Assembly: GCA_964019055.1 (NCBI GenBank) | Contig: OZ025216.1 | Coordinates: 10,867,914-10,931,913 of the forward strand | DNA length: 64,000 nucleotides | Reading direction: 5' to 3' | DNA from: Anthopleura xanthogrammica | Taxonomy: Eukaryota; Cnidaria; Anthozoa; Actiniaria; Actiniidae | Made by a program: the position numbers and the translations under genes | Shown: in pieces, positions 32,696 to 44,934 of the stretch | Layout: each line of letters starts with the position of its first letter | Position numbering within the stretch: the first letter of the stretch is position 1 | The notes under the pieces: generated by a model | Databases searched by the model: none | Told to the model about the DNA's origin: nothing | What the model saw: the letters and a program-made list of their open reading frames with translations, nothing else

Positions 32696-35600
32696 TTATT
32701 TCTTATTTTTATTCTGTGATTTGTTCGACCAGACAGGACGTGGAGGAGCTGAAAGCTCGTGCTCGTTAGGTTCATCACTGGCGTCCGTTGAAAGAGGTGT
32801 TACTGCATTACGGTTGTCTTTCTTTCCATACCTTTATCAAACAAGAAATGAAATGAAATGAAATGAAATGAAATGAAATGAAATGAAATGAAATGAAATG
32901 AAATGAAATGAAATGAAATGAAATGAAATGAAATGAAATGAAATGAAATGAAATGAAATGAAATGAAATGAAATGAAATGAAATGAAATGAAATGAAATG
33001 AAATGAAATGAAATGAAATGAAATGAAATGAAATGAAATGAAATGAAATGAAATGAAATGAAATGAAATGAAATGAAATGAAATGAAATGAAATGAAATG
33101 AAATGAAATGAAATGAAATGAAGTAGGAGTAGGTCTAGGGTTCCTTCCCCTTGTCCCCAGACCGCCGCCAACCGTTTCCCCCTATAAATAAGAAACTTAA
33201 AATAAGAAAGATGAAAATCATAATAATTTTTACTTACTTGCACATCACAGCAGCAACGATCACCAAAATCAAAATGATGCCAAAAAGCGATCCCAGCAAG
33301 ACGAAGAGTAGCCTCTGCTTCAGGTCCAACCCTGACGAAGGACAAGCCGTCGTGCCTACTTTTGTTATCAGGTTTTGCGTTGGCTCCGTTACTATAGCAA
33401 CAAAAGAGTAACTACAGCGTCAAGATAGTACACCTCTTTTGCTTGGGCGTAATGTTTTGCCCATTTCAGACCACGTGTCATTCCCTTGAGTATCATTTCT
33501 TTTTTTGGATGCAAATGAAACAGAGAATCCTATTCTCAAAGGAATGACACGTGGTGTGAAATGGGCAAAACAAACGCCCAAGCTAAAGAGGTCTATTTGA
33601 AAAGAAAGAAATATAATTCTCAGTATATCCAAAAGGGGATATCCAAAAGGGGATATCCAAAAGGATGTCTAAAACCTAGAACTTTTGTAATTTAGGAATA
33701 AAGTCAAAATTGACAACAAACAAGGCTTACCTGAGGAGACAATGCTTGTACTCATGGATAATACTGTTGGAGTTGGAGTTATGGCAGTTGTCGAGATTGG
33801 TGAAAATACTTAAGGGAAAAATAAAATAGATAAGCTGAGGTTAGCTGGATAAATTGGGCGAGAAAAGGTGGCTGAGTTGATAAGTACACTGCCAGCAAAG
33901 CAAGAAGTCCATAGCTGGATAGGGGGACAATCCGGAGAGAAGAAGCGGATGAAAGAAAGGAAGGGAGAGATAGAGGAACGGATCAGGGAGGAGTGACAAA
34001 CAACGGGAAAAACTAGAATATAGAGTAGTTTTGAATTTACAAGCACGTTAAACATCATAACAAAATAGTCAACAAAAAAAAAAAATACGGCTTATACACT
34101 GTAAATCGGAAAGAGCTGATTCAGCCCCAAAAATCAAATCAGCCCCAAAAAACAAAAGGGCTGTTTTGACCCATGGTGGGTCGTTTTGACCAAATGGGAC
34201 TAAAACAGCCCCATTGCAAACTAATTTAGCCCCATCCTGTTCTGAAATAGCCCCACCAATTTCCGTATCGATCCCATTATGTGGTCATTTTGGGGAAAGG
34301 GACTGTTTTGGCTAAAAGCAAAATGTCATGGAAAAAGCCTATTTCAGTTCTAATGAATGAATGAGTCCCATTGGCTGAAAATCCATTTCAAGCTATCACC
34401 CATTTCGTTATTCCAGATTTGACGATCGATAAGCGAAGGAACATCTTCATCTAATGCCACTTAAGTTGTCTTCCAAAACAGTTAACGCTTCAGAACTCCG
34501 ATGCAGGTGGATGTATATATAGGGCATTTTCATGATAATATAGAAGGCTTACGTAAACAGCATATGTAATGGGTACAATTATTATTTATTCATGTTTACT
34601 GTAATGTTAAATTATGTGGCTTAAAATCGATAATCTAACTTGTATTTGTCACAGAAACTTTGAATTTGCAAAATTTGAAAATTGGGCAGTTTTGGGCAGG
34701 TTTCTGGATTTTTTTTTTTTTTTTTTTGCCTGGAGAAAGAGAAAATGATAGAAAGAAACAGAGATGCGTGAAAGAGAAACTTGTTTGTAAGAGAGATCCA
34801 TTCATCATGCAGCGTCTTTTTTAAAGGTGAATGTGAACTGAATTCAATAAAGTAACCAGCTGAGTTGACCTTCAGAACAAACTCAAGGTCAACCAATCAG
34901 AATTGAGGATTTTTACCATTATCCTGCCAAGAGAATTTATGAAATACGAGTTATTCCTTCTTTAAATTAATCGAAATGCTAGTCCAACTCTCGAACATAT
35001 TTCAATCAACAAGAAAAGTCTACATTGTATACTCGGAAAATGCTAGAAAAATGCTAACCAAAAATAGTGACCCATAATCCCTTTCGGGGGAGGTGATCAA
35101 CTCAGCTGGAAAGACCCACAGTGAGAACTGAAAAGGGTTCTCAAGGCAATACTGATACAAAAGATTCTATGCCATCCAGCTGTGGATTTTTATCAACTGG
35201 TTGGGAGCTAACATTCTTGATCAATCAGGAGTGAATTCCTGAAAATATCCTAACTTCTTAGATACGGAAAATAAAACTTGGAAAATCGATTTCATATTAT
35301 ATTTTTCGTTTATTCTAGATAGCATATTTTCTAGCTATATTTTGGTCCCCAGTCAATCAAATATATAACAGTCTTATGTACTAGTAGGTAATGTAAGTGA
35401 AATAAAGACCTTCTGGAAAATGCCAAGAGATCATAGACTATGAAAATACTAAGACTTTTTATCTTTTTATTTTTAGAAAATCCAAAAGCTTTGTTTAAGA
35501 TAAAGAAAACACTGAATTTGCAAAAGAAAGAAAACACTGTTTAGTCACATTTAGTCTATTCATATAGTGAACTTTTGTCGACCCAAAATTTTGGAATATT

Positions 35601-38216
35601 AAATGCTACGATTTCTTTCAATTTTTTTCTCATTACTCCAAAGTGATGAACCAACAGCTTTAGATAAAATTAGGAACTCAAAACAGGTAAATTGACAACT
35701 TTTCCACGACGTTTCTAAATTCTTTTTTTTTGTGGAAAATTTCTATGCTTCAAAACTTCGACCTCAAATTTCTCGAAAATGCTCTCACAGACTTTCTTCA
35801 ATTTTTCTGAACCTTGAGCAAAGTACTCGTCCTCCAAGATATCAAGCGCGATTTAAAAACTTAGGCCAAAAAAGTGGAGAAAATAGGCAAAAAAGAAAAT
35901 GCACTACCACTTCACAGTGGTTTTATATTAATTCAGATTTCAGTAAAAACATACTCATTCGAAAATTTCATCTTTCTCTTTAAAGCCTTGATAATATTTG
36001 CCCCCCCATAAAAATTGTTTGCGTCCGCGCATTTACGATTTGAAGTTGAAAGGTAGCACGTTGTGATTATCCCAACGAGCCACCTTAAGATTAAATATGA
36101 TCTTTACTCAGAGAATGTAAAAGCGCCATTGAGCTTCCGGAAATGGCGCTATATAAATGTTAATTATTATTATTTATAGAAAATAGTACATAAATAGCTT
36201 GGAAATGATTTGTTTTTAGTACAGTGTCAACATGAGAAAATCGAAAATCTATGTACAGTATGTGTTGACAATATGGCATGCATCAAGAGAAATTAGCAAA
36301 ATCAAGAAGGGAAAAAGAAAACGATTTTGGCAAGCGTATGCCAGATGCTTTGGTACAGAAAAGCTTTTGGCACAATTGGGACGTTTTGAATTTGCTCAGT
36401 ATCAATAAAGCAAACAAGCATTCATGATCAATATATATGTAAACGTTTGAACATTTGACAGAGCATACCTCCGCTGGATAGTGAAGAGTTTGTAGTGGAA
36501 TTATTTCCCATTTTTCCCTTCTTAAATAAGACCAGCAGTGATTAAAATGTCTTCAAGGGAAGTCTAGATCTTCGTCCTCAAGTTTACAATACATATATTT
36601 TAGATATTTATATTTTGATCTTATAGTTTATATTTACATTTTTCAGATTGTATAGTTTTAGGTTTAGTTCACAGCCCCATGGGAAGCCTTAATAAAGTAT
36701 TGTTATTATTATTATTATCATTATTATTATTACCTATTTTAGAGTGACGTCAAATACAAGGCATTCGGTTTAACAGTCGGGAACATTACTAAAACTTGAT
36801 GAATCTTTGATAACGATTTTTTGCTCCTTTGAAATACATTACAGATTAACATCTCATTTGGTACAAGAGTGTATAAATCGTCTCGAAGCTAAAGAAACTA
36901 CCAACTTTCATTTCCCCTTTCAATAGTCCCCTTCACAGTTCCCTGCGCCATCTTGAAAGGTAGCCGGGCCTTTGCATTGAAGCGAGACGAACGGTGAGCT
37001 TGGAATGATAGAGACATGTGAATAAGCTCGTCCAAGGTGTTAAAAAAGGTCTCTATCATTGCAAACTCACCGTTCGTCTCGCTTCGATTTAAATGCTCGG
37101 CTACCTTTCAAGATGGCGCAGGGATCTGTGAAGGGGACTATTGTCCGTGAATTAATTCTAAATTTTTTTAATCGAATATACGTATTCCACAGATTCTAAA
37201 TCCTCGGTTTCCGGTTCGAATTTGACTTGTCAAATTCCATGCGCACTTCGGCAAGATAACTCTCTATAGTAATGGAAGTTGCCATTAATGATTCAAATTT
37301 GTTTTTACTCTCCCGATCGATCTAATATAAGAGAAGTCGTGAATTTCTTCAAATTCTTTCCTAAAGTGAAAACATCTCTTTTTCATCCATCAGTAAAAAG
37401 GAAAGTTGCATGCAAACTAAAAGACAAGATGAGTAAAGAGTTGAAAGATGGCCGAAATGATTTGACCTTGAGTTATACTGACATAGTTTGAAAACTACTA
37501 ATGGCTAAGTTATATATGCATATTTTTTTATGACTATTAAATGAAATAATTGATATTTTCTTACAGTGCTACGCGCCGTACCGTAAACACCTCCACAAGT
37601 TTTTGATTTATTTTTGACAACTTTTTGTCATCTTTTTGACAACTTTTAATTGTGTTCTTTAGGCATCGGCGCCTCACTTTGATGTTTCGATAGGCGGAGT
37701 TTGGTCATCAATGCTACGATTTTGAGACATCAAAGTGAAGTTGTCAAAAATATGTCAAAAAGTTGTCAAAAATAAATCAAAAACTTGTGGAAGTGTTCAC
37801 GGTACGGCAAGTAGCACTGTAAAAGCATTTACTAGAAAACGAGGCGTTAAGATTAAATGAAATGATCTCTACTCAGGTTTTTTTTATTTAGCAAATAATA
37901 CTTAAATAGCTTGGAAATCATTCGTTTTTAGTAGTGTCAACATGACAAAATCGAAAATCTATGTACAGTATGTGTTGACAATACGTCATGCATCAAGAGA
38001 ATTTAGCAAAATCAAGAAGGAAAAAAAAACGATTTTGGCAAGCGTATGCCAGATGCTTTGGTACAGAAAAGTTTTTGGCATAATTGGGACGTTTTGAATT
38101 TGCTCAGTATCAATAAAGCAAACAGGCATTCATGATCAATATATACGTAAACGTTTGAACATTTGACAGAGCATACCTCCGCTGGATTTTGTAGAGTTTG
38201 AAGTGAAATTTCCCAT
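32696..38216 (-). CDS. Small single-pass membrane protein with Ser/Thr-rich ectodomain and two alternative first exons
   Basis: Shared exons are 33731-33808, 33238-33391 and 32696-32831 (TAA 32696-32698). There are two possible first coding exons, 36469-36511 and 38177-38216, both starting with ATG and both ending in phase 1 at the same AGCGGAG/GTATGC donor. This gives 136 aa or 135 aa. The protein has a Ser/Thr/Pro-rich N-terminal half (TTAITPTPTV), one 24-residue TM helix (LLFVLLGSLFGIILILVIVA) and a basic, then acidic, cytosolic tail ending NKNKK. There is no cleavable signal peptide, so an N-out signal-anchor topology is inferred. Each first exon supplies two N-glycosylation sequons (NNS and NSS, or NFT and NST), so the sequence changed but this feature was kept. 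The family is not recognised. The last intron carries a perfect (ATTTC)55 tract ending 13 bp before the exon. Confidence 0.78.
32845..33119. repeat. Perfect pentanucleotide repeat, (GAAAT)55; (ATTTC)55 in the sense of the host gene
   Basis: 275 bp of uninterrupted gaaat units. It fills the last intron (32832-33237) of the small membrane-protein gene right up to the acceptor region. Confidence 0.97.
33424..33597. repeat. 'agacctctttagctt' foldback, best-preserved copy
   Basis: The left arm gcttgggcgtaatgttttgcccatttcagac and the right arm gaaatgggcaaaacaaacgcccaagc pair closely, with cacgtgtcattccctttgag-type segments inside (cacgtgtcattcc / ggaatgacacgtg). It lies in intron 2 of the small membrane-protein gene. 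Confidence 0.85.
34105..34290. repeat. Low-complexity block of cagcccca / ggctgttttgac phrases
   Basis: The octamer agccccaa or its variants occurs about seven times (cagccccaaaa, ttagccccat, atagccccac), with mirror forms gggctgttttgacc and ggggaaagggactgttttgg. It looks like a decayed repeat of short units with some inverted pairing. Family unknown. Confidence 0.5.
36087..36860. repeat. Segmental duplication copy 1 (carries proximal alternative first exon)
   Basis: Matches 37850-38540 in direct orientation: shared landmarks are atagcttggaaat, tctatgtacagtatgtgttgacaat, gatgctttggtacagaaaag, acagagcatacctccgctgga and aaaacttgatgaatctttgataacg. Copy 1 has extra blocks, including a hairpin (aagcgccattgag / atggcgct) and an ATT-repeat segment at about 36600-36730. 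Confidence 0.9.
36922..37142. repeat. Complete 221-bp foldback element, 'aatagtccccttcacag' family
   Basis: The left arm aatagtccccttcacag, tgcgccatcttgaaaggtag and aagcgagacgaacggtgag is mirrored by ctcaccgttcgtctcgctt, ctacctttcaagatggcgca and ctgtgaaggggactatt. The arms are about 90 bp each. A truncated copy is at 42383-42515 and a solitary arm at 24057-24108. Confidence 0.9.
37562..37821. repeat. 260-bp foldback element with tacagtgcta ends
   Basis: tacagtgctacgcgccgtaccgt is mirrored by acggtacggcaagtagcactgta, then cacaagtttttgatttattt by aaataaatcaaaaacttgtg, then several tttgacaactttt phrases. The centre holds cactttgatgtttcgata / gagacatcaaagtg. It lies between the two duplicated first exons. 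Confidence 0.9.
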
Positions 38217-38540
38217 TTTTTTCCTTCTTAAATAGGGCCAGCAGTGATTAAAATGTCTCCAAGGGAAGTCTAGATCTTCGTCCTCAAGTTCACGATACAC
38301 CGTTCTTTCTTGGCCGTTGTGATAGATAAAAAAACCTTCAGTTCCTTATTTGTTTTGCGTTTGTAGTGTTTTCTTGATACTAAGTAATGTAATACGTTGC
38401 AGCTATTGACCTATTTCAGAGTGACGTCAAAGCCAAGGTATTGTTTAACAGACAGGAACATCATTACTAAAACTTGATGAATCTTTGATAACGATTTTTT
38501 TGCGCCTTTGAAATACATTCTAGATTTACATCAGTTGCGA
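37850..38540. repeat. Segmental duplication copy 2 (carries distal alternative first exon)
   Basis: Direct-orientation partner of 36087-36860, about 1.7 kb away. Both the exon and its GTATGC donor are intact. Confidence 0.9.
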
Positions 38541-40328
38541 TATTTTCATTTTCTGTTGATTTGTGTGTCTTTTTTTTTTTTTTGTGAAGTGGCGCTTTGT
38601 TTCGGTAGGTGACGTGACTATGACAGAGGTAAGTCATTAGACTACATGTCACGCAAGTGACAATTCCTTATCAAGTGACGCTATTCCATCGCAGGTCGAT
38701 CCAGGCTGGAGATTGCGGTATTTCACAGCCTCGGATATGGACAATATCCCGGTCCTAGTGCGGAACCTTGCGGAAATTCCATGTTAGTGATTCTGTTTCG
38801 AATTCCCATTCCCAGTAACCTAAATCCCGGTCCCAGTGACGAGCTTTGGAACATGCATAGTGGTGTTTCTATTTCCCCATTCCAAGCAAATCCCAGTTCC
38901 ATTTCCAATCATTTACCCCCAGATGCCAATGCAAATTGGTTCAGTTAAAGAAATCATTCCACCGACTTTTTATAACTTCCGGCTTTAAACTTCCGCGTTG
39001 TCCCGGAAATAAAACTAACTTTGACAGCCATGACAATCACTCCAAAGACACCACCTCTGATTGGTCGACCTATACATACACAAACCAATCAGAAGGGAGG
39101 GTTTTCTGATCTTACGGATCTTCTTAGGTTGTAGAAATAAATTTCCACTAGTGTCACAGTGAGTACAGCAGAAGGACTACAGTCATATTCCTTTTACTAC
39201 TATAAGCTGAATCATTCCGCAGCAAAGTGTGAAAAAAGCTTCTATTCAGGATTCCAAAACAAGACACCGAATCAAGAATACAGACCTGTAATTTTTTGGA
39301 AGTCACCGTTTGGTTTTGGTAAGGCTTTAATTTATTTCATCATCGTACTATCATCGTACTATCAAAAATATATGGCGAAATGTTTTTGCCAATCTTTGTG
39401 AGTCTTATTTGTGTATTTGTTTGTTTGTTTGTTTTTTGTTTGTGTGCGTGCTTTTTCGGCTTTCTTTACATTATCGTACTCTCAAAAATATGGCAAAATA
39501 TTTTGATAAGTTTTATTTGTTAACGTTTGTGTAGTACTTGCTTTTGGACGTTATTGTTGTGGTTGTGTGAACATAAAAAAAACTTTTGAAAGTTTTTGAA
39601 AACACTAGCTGCTCAAAATATCAGAAAAATATAATGATGATGTTCTAGCTAAGTAATTTTGGAGTCCAACATTCTAATGAAACGCTCTTTTTTAGTTCCA
39701 GCCTTTTCTAGAACAGATATTTTCTAAATCCTTTATGCAAATGTGTAATGTTTTGATAGACTGTTCACTGTTTAAGCTTTGTCTTTTATCATAATATCAT
39801 AAATAGGTTTCGATCCTATTGATATACAAACGCTTATACGAACACTTATAACACGATTTGTGTCGTGTGAATAAATTTGGAAACAAATTTATTTATTCAC
39901 TCACTCACTCACTCACTCACTCACTCACTCACTCACTCACTCACTCACTCACTCACTCACTCACTCACTCACTCACTCACTCACTCACTCACTCACTCAC
40001 TCACTCACTCACTCACTCACTCACTCACTCACTCACTCACTCACTCACTCACTCACTCACTCACTCACTCACTCACTCACTCACTCACTCACTCACTCAC
40101 TCACTCACTCACTCACTCACTCACTCACTCACTCACTCACTCACTCACTCACTCACTCACTCACTCACTCACTCACTCACTCACTCACTCATTTATTCAT
40201 TCATTTTAACAATATTTATACAGGGACATCACATTTAGCAAAGCTAGTTTAAAGAGAGCCGCCGGAAGTAGTCCTTTTCTTTATACCTTGGTTTGATATT
40301 TCCCTCTAGACTAAACATATCGGCTATC
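38541..40328. other. Intergenic region with degenerate repeats and a TCAC microsatellite
   Basis: It contains a low-complexity block (38730-38910) of phrases such as cccggtcccagtg and attcccattccca, AT-rich sequence, and the long TCAC repeat (39897-40190). A short frame at 39159-39401 has no supporting features. The upstream region of the multipass gene lies at the right edge. Confidence 0.5.
39897..40190. repeat. Perfect TCAC tetranucleotide repeat, about 73 units
   Basis: 294 bp of uninterrupted tcac, flanked by ttattca/atttattcatt. Open in several frames (Leu-Thr-His-Ser), which explains false ORFs here. Confidence 0.97.
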
Positions 40329-41388
40329 ATGGAAAATCCACCGCAAAATCCAAACCCAGATGGTACAGATGAGCCTCTTTCATTTGTGAACCGCGCGATG
40401 AACCTTCGTAATTGTGATGTGGAGATGACGTCAGTGGTACAAGATCAAATAACGCACGAGAGGTCGTTCTGTTGCAAACCATTTCAATTCCTACGACATG
40501 TACGAGAAAAAGAATTCCTAAGGAAATTCTTGGTGCTCGTTTACGCTGTATTTCTCTTCCTACAGTTTATTGGTCTGGGAGTCGCTTATTTACCTCGAGC
40601 CATAGCCTGCTGTGTGAAATACAATGTCTCCTCGTATCAGTGCACTATTGCGGGAGTCTTATTCCATGACGAACTCGAACCCAGGCTTGAACTCTGTTGG
40701 ATTACAGCTCAGGTGATGACGGGGTTCCTGTGTTGTTTTGTTGTCTGCAAGTGGCATGGGGCAGAAGGCGTGAAACTCATTTTACGCAAGTTAAAAAAAC
40801 TGCCAACGTTTTGGCGCATTATTGGAATGTTCACCACCTCTGGCTGTACCATGGCCCTGATGCTGGACAGGACCTAACCTGAGTATCAGGCTCTAGGGGA
40901 AATAGGGCGGGGAGGGGAGGGGAGGGGCCCTATTTCCCCTAGAGCCTGATACTCAGGTTAGACAGGACCCAAACGAATATAACACCACTGCAGACGGCTA
41001 TTCTCCTCGTATTTGCCCTGCAGTATCTCACTATGGTTATATTAGTCCCTCTACTGAACTATACACCTATCTTTGCCATTTGCAGGCAAAAAGGATATTC
41101 AAGACCTATTCGTGTTCTGGTTCAACTCACAATAGTTCTGTTGTTCCTTGTGAATTTTTTTTTTTTTTTATCGGGATTCTTCAGCTTGCCTTCAAGGTCT
41201 CAGGTATCGACAGTAGCGCCAAAGGATCCTTTCAATTCAGTATCGTCTTCCTGGTGATAAGACACTTGACTGATGTGCTGTTCTTCAAAACAGTACAGTC
41301 ATTCTTTTGGATCAAGCTGTTCTGCGACAACAAAAATATATTGTCCCACATGGAAAGTCTGGAGCCTCTGAATGAGCCAGACAATTAA
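40329..41388 (+). pseudogene. Intronless multipass membrane protein, broken by a hairpin insertion and a T-run frameshift
   Basis: The frame starts at ATG 40329 (MENPPQNPNPDGTDEP). It encodes a cytosolic-looking leader and hydrophobic segments such as FLVLVYAVFLFLQFIGLGVA and AQVMTGFLCCFVVCKW, up to ALMLDRT. There an 86-bp hairpin (40875-40960) brings an immediate TAA. After the insert the coding sense resumes (QTNITPLQTAILLVFAL) through further TM helices to a 15-T run at 41155-41169, where frame must change by one base to continue (IGILQLAF...VIRHLTDVLFF) to TAA at 41386-41388. About five or six TM helices in roughly 320 aa are visible. The T-run break may be a sequencing error; the hairpin is not. 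The family is not recognised. A cnidarian orphan 7TM or gustatory-receptor-like protein is possible but unproven. Confidence 0.7.
40875..40960. mobile_element. 86-bp hairpin insertion with 9-bp target-site duplication
   Basis: The ends are taacctgagtatcaggctct and agagcctgatactcaggtta, extended inward by aggggaaatagggc / gccctatttcccct around a ggagg-rich loop. Perfect direct repeats gacaggacc flank it at 40866-40874 and 40961-40969. Confidence 0.9.
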
Positions 41389-41867
41389 AGTTCAAAAGAA
41401 GACTTGTACGTCACGTAGTGCTGGTGCCTAGAATGACAATCATCGTAGTTGCGCCCGTGGTCCACGCCAGCGGTTTTCTAAATGAGCGTACACAGAAAAG
41501 TGAAATCGAAGTTTGGGATGAGATAAAAAATCTCGGCCTTCTCCCTTTACTGATTCAGCCCCATGGCATTAGGAGTTTGTTTCTAGTCTTTCTTTGTACC
41601 TTTAGAAGTGTAAATTATAATTTTTTGATAATACACCAGGCTGTTGGCTGTTGCTAATGATTTGCGAAAGTCAACTGTAATGTAAAGAATGTGCAAGTTG
41701 AACAATACCAATGTTTTGAAATCCCGCGGACTTTTAATGATGTCGTTGAATAGATGACTTATAAACGAGGCTAAGCCTGTGCAAATGAGTCTGTGGTCTT
41801 CAAAAACAGCGGTTTGCATCGAATGCGAAACTGGAGTATTGAACAGCTAACCTCGTGTAGAATCTAT

Positions 41868-42112
41868 AGACCCCTTGCACTAATTTTGTATTGTATTGTA
41901 TTGTAATTCAATAGTGGTAGTGGTATCAAGACGTAATAAGAGGAATGGTGAATTCGTGGAAAAACTATGGTTTTTCGACTGATATTGATCGTCTTTTCCA
42001 TGCCGAAGCCTCTTTTTACAAAGTTTGTCCGCATTTCGATCCCACAAGGCTTTGCGATATATCTATTTTTAGTAACCGTAAAAAATGCTATTAGTGCAAG
42101 GGGTCTATACTG
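41868..42112. repeat. Element of the 'tagaccccttgca' family
   Basis: It starts tatagaccccttgcactaat and ends attagtgcaaggggtctata, a perfect 20-bp terminal inverted repeat about 240 bp apart. Confidence 0.85.
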
Positions 42113-42382
42113 AGAATATTGTCAGAAGTGGTATAGGCACTTTTTAAAAACAAGCAAACCAACCACTAAATAAAGAAATAAACAAGCCATGAAAAAACGA
42201 ATAAATGATAATTTTTTTTTTAAACAAATCAAGAAAACAAACCAACCAACCAAAAGACCAACAAACAAAGACTACAAATTTAGCACTAACGTTATAATTA
42301 GAGTCTTTCAATAAGCGTGTAATAAATCTCATTGCTTTTCACGTCTGACAGGTGCACCGCGATAACAACGTAGTCTTTGAAA

Positions 42383-42515
42383 ATAGTCCCCTTCACAGCT
42401 CATGGCGCCATCTTGAAAGGTAGCCGTGCCTTTGCATCGAAGCGAGACATGAGCTGACCTTGGAATGATTCACATGTCTCTATCATTGCAAGATCACTTC
42501 ATGTCTTGTTCGTCA
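42383..42515. repeat. Truncated 'aatagtccccttcacag' foldback
   Basis: The left arm (aatagtccccttcacagctc, gcgccatcttgaaaggtagc, gcatcgaagcgagacatgag) matches 36922-37142. The right arm is cut short after tctctatcattgcaa. Confidence 0.8.
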
Positions 42516-44934
42516 AAGCTCCGTCAAAGCTTCGGTAATTATCGGTGGGCGCAATGTTTATAAACATTGTTAATGTGCCAATTATTGTTTTTTCGCTTTG
42601 CTTTGTCGTTTGTCCAATAAAATTCTGGTTGAAATTAAAATCTTTTTGTGGCAGTTCATTGTGTTAATAATTAAACAAGCGTCTATATATTATTTTACTA
42701 AATTATTGCAATAATATCCGTTAGTGTGAGATAGATGTTTGGTCGAGGCGAACGTGAAAAATACTTGAGGCACACTGCCAGTATTCGGCAGGTGGAATAA
42801 TAGAAGAATCAAAGATTGGAGCAAAGCTACCGTACGTAACACTGTTTTTTACAGCCAACTTCAAAACCGTGTGAAGGCAAGTCAATGAAATTTTATTTCA
42901 AATCCTTTAAGTCTTTAAAAAGTATTTTAAAAAGAAGCCTTGTCGAACGACCTCACAAATTTTTTTTCAAATCTGTCAGCACTCTTTTTAAAGTCAAAAA
43001 CAAAGTAAACCAGCATTACCATGGATGATAAATAAACCTATTTTATATTTTCAAAAATCGCCGCAGGAATCGTAGCAAATATCGCCGCAAAAATCGCCAG
43101 CGAAAACGGGCCTTTACCTTCCTTCCCTAAATATTCAAATGGTTAAAAATTTGAGTCAAATTGATTGAAAATAAATCGTCCAAAATCTGATTGATAGCAG
43201 TCAAAATACTAGAAAAGCCTTTCAAGTGCCGTCAGCACAATTTGCGTAGTTTTGAAAATGGGTGTAAGATGATTTTGTTTTTTTAGTAGTCACAACTATT
43301 ATAGTATGTGATTCTAAAATAATTTTTTTAAGTTCTACAATTTGTTGAGATAAACCAATAATACAGTTAGGATCGCAGTTAGGATCGCAGTTAGGATCCT
43401 CCCTCGGGATCGCAATTAGAATCGCAATTTGAATAACTTCATAATAACTCAGTTAAGCTTTTTGTGCAAGTTTATTTTGTTTTTCAAAGCCGACGACGAG
43501 GACTTGGCAGAATTTCAAAGTCCACGCAGGTACCTTAGCGTCTTACTTTCTTAATCCTGCTTCAAATGTGATTAAAAACACCTTCAGTGAATCGAGTCAG
43601 AGATTGTGAAACACCGGTACTGCAGCTGCTACGAGCATTTATATTAACTTCGTTTTTTTATTACCAAAAAGTGCAGATATTTTGCGCTACTGCAAATAAA
43701 TAAGCATTCGAACAAGCAAACATGGGTCAGATAGAAACAAGTGTCTAAGCCTTTAAGTATAAAGCAACGGATGTAAAAAATTACTTAGAAAAAGATTCTT
43801 TCGTACATTTTTGAAGGATCCCGATGGAGGATCCTGACTGCGATCCTAAATACAAAAATAGCAAAAGTCCCCTTCTAGATTGAATTAGAATTTAGAGGAG
43901 AAAACCCCCTCGAAGCACAGGAGAGAACCAACAAACAAATTTACTCACATTACGACGACGCTGGCTTCCTCAATTTCGACCATCCTTTCGCTTCAAGGTC
44001 AGAAAAAGTTTACAGCCATTTTTTAGACAACTGTTTCTGTGCACTTTTCCTCCTGAAAGGGAATTTGTTTATCAACATTTAAAACGAATTTTAGGGTGCA
44101 AAATAATACATAGTTGAGCTAAAAGTTTTACAAATTTGAATTTATGTTTTAAGTTGGAATTGATAGCTATGTTCAATCTTCAGGTTTGTTATTGTGTTTA
44201 TAACAGTGAACCAAAAGGACTGTTATTTTCGATTCGTAAATCAAAACTTAGTAAAGAAATGTCTTTCCTTTTCTTTCTATCAACTGATTTAGTTTCTAAA
44301 CCAAGGTATTGTTGGCTGTATTGTTTATTAATTAAAATGTATTGAGAACCAGATTTTCTTGGGTAATATCAATACTTGTGATGCATTCGTGCTTCTAAAA
44401 ATTGAATACTTGGAGAAAATCCTCAAAATCAGTATTATTTCATGTGAAAAAAACACTTTTTAAAATACCGAGAAAGTCGACGGTCTGGACAAGCCGGCGA
44501 CCCTAATTAGCCAGATTATTAAAAAAAATATTTCCAAGAAGTTTTAACTTAAAATTAAAATTATCAATGGTTTGAAAAGCCATTTCAAAACTACTTGTAA
44601 GAGTGTTTCATCCTCTGAGAACTCAAAGTCAAGCTGGTTTAAGTTCGCCACCCACCTCTCGTTGTTTGGAGAAAGATGAAACCTAGTGTGAAAGACTACT
44701 AGCTCTCTTTGAAAGATTGCCTATTCAAAGTCAAACGGTTTATTTTTTCTATCGTTAGTAAAACGAAAATATCTCTTTCATCGTTCTCGCCAAATGTATA
44801 GCACTGATTAACACACGCAACGCATATTTGATTATTGCCTGATTACAGCGTTCATCTCCCATGCTGGGTTTGAGAGGCCAGTCTGTAACAACCATTTATA
44901 AATTTTCTAACGATCCTATTCAAGCACAACACCC

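Noticed and set aside
32800..33345. 181-codon minus-strand ORF with HFISF repeats
   Set aside because: It is the (ATTTC)55 tract read through the intron and into exons of the small membrane-protein gene in a wrong frame.
39858..40238. 110-126 codon ORFs of Leu-Thr-His-Ser
   Set aside because: Pure TCAC microsatellite.
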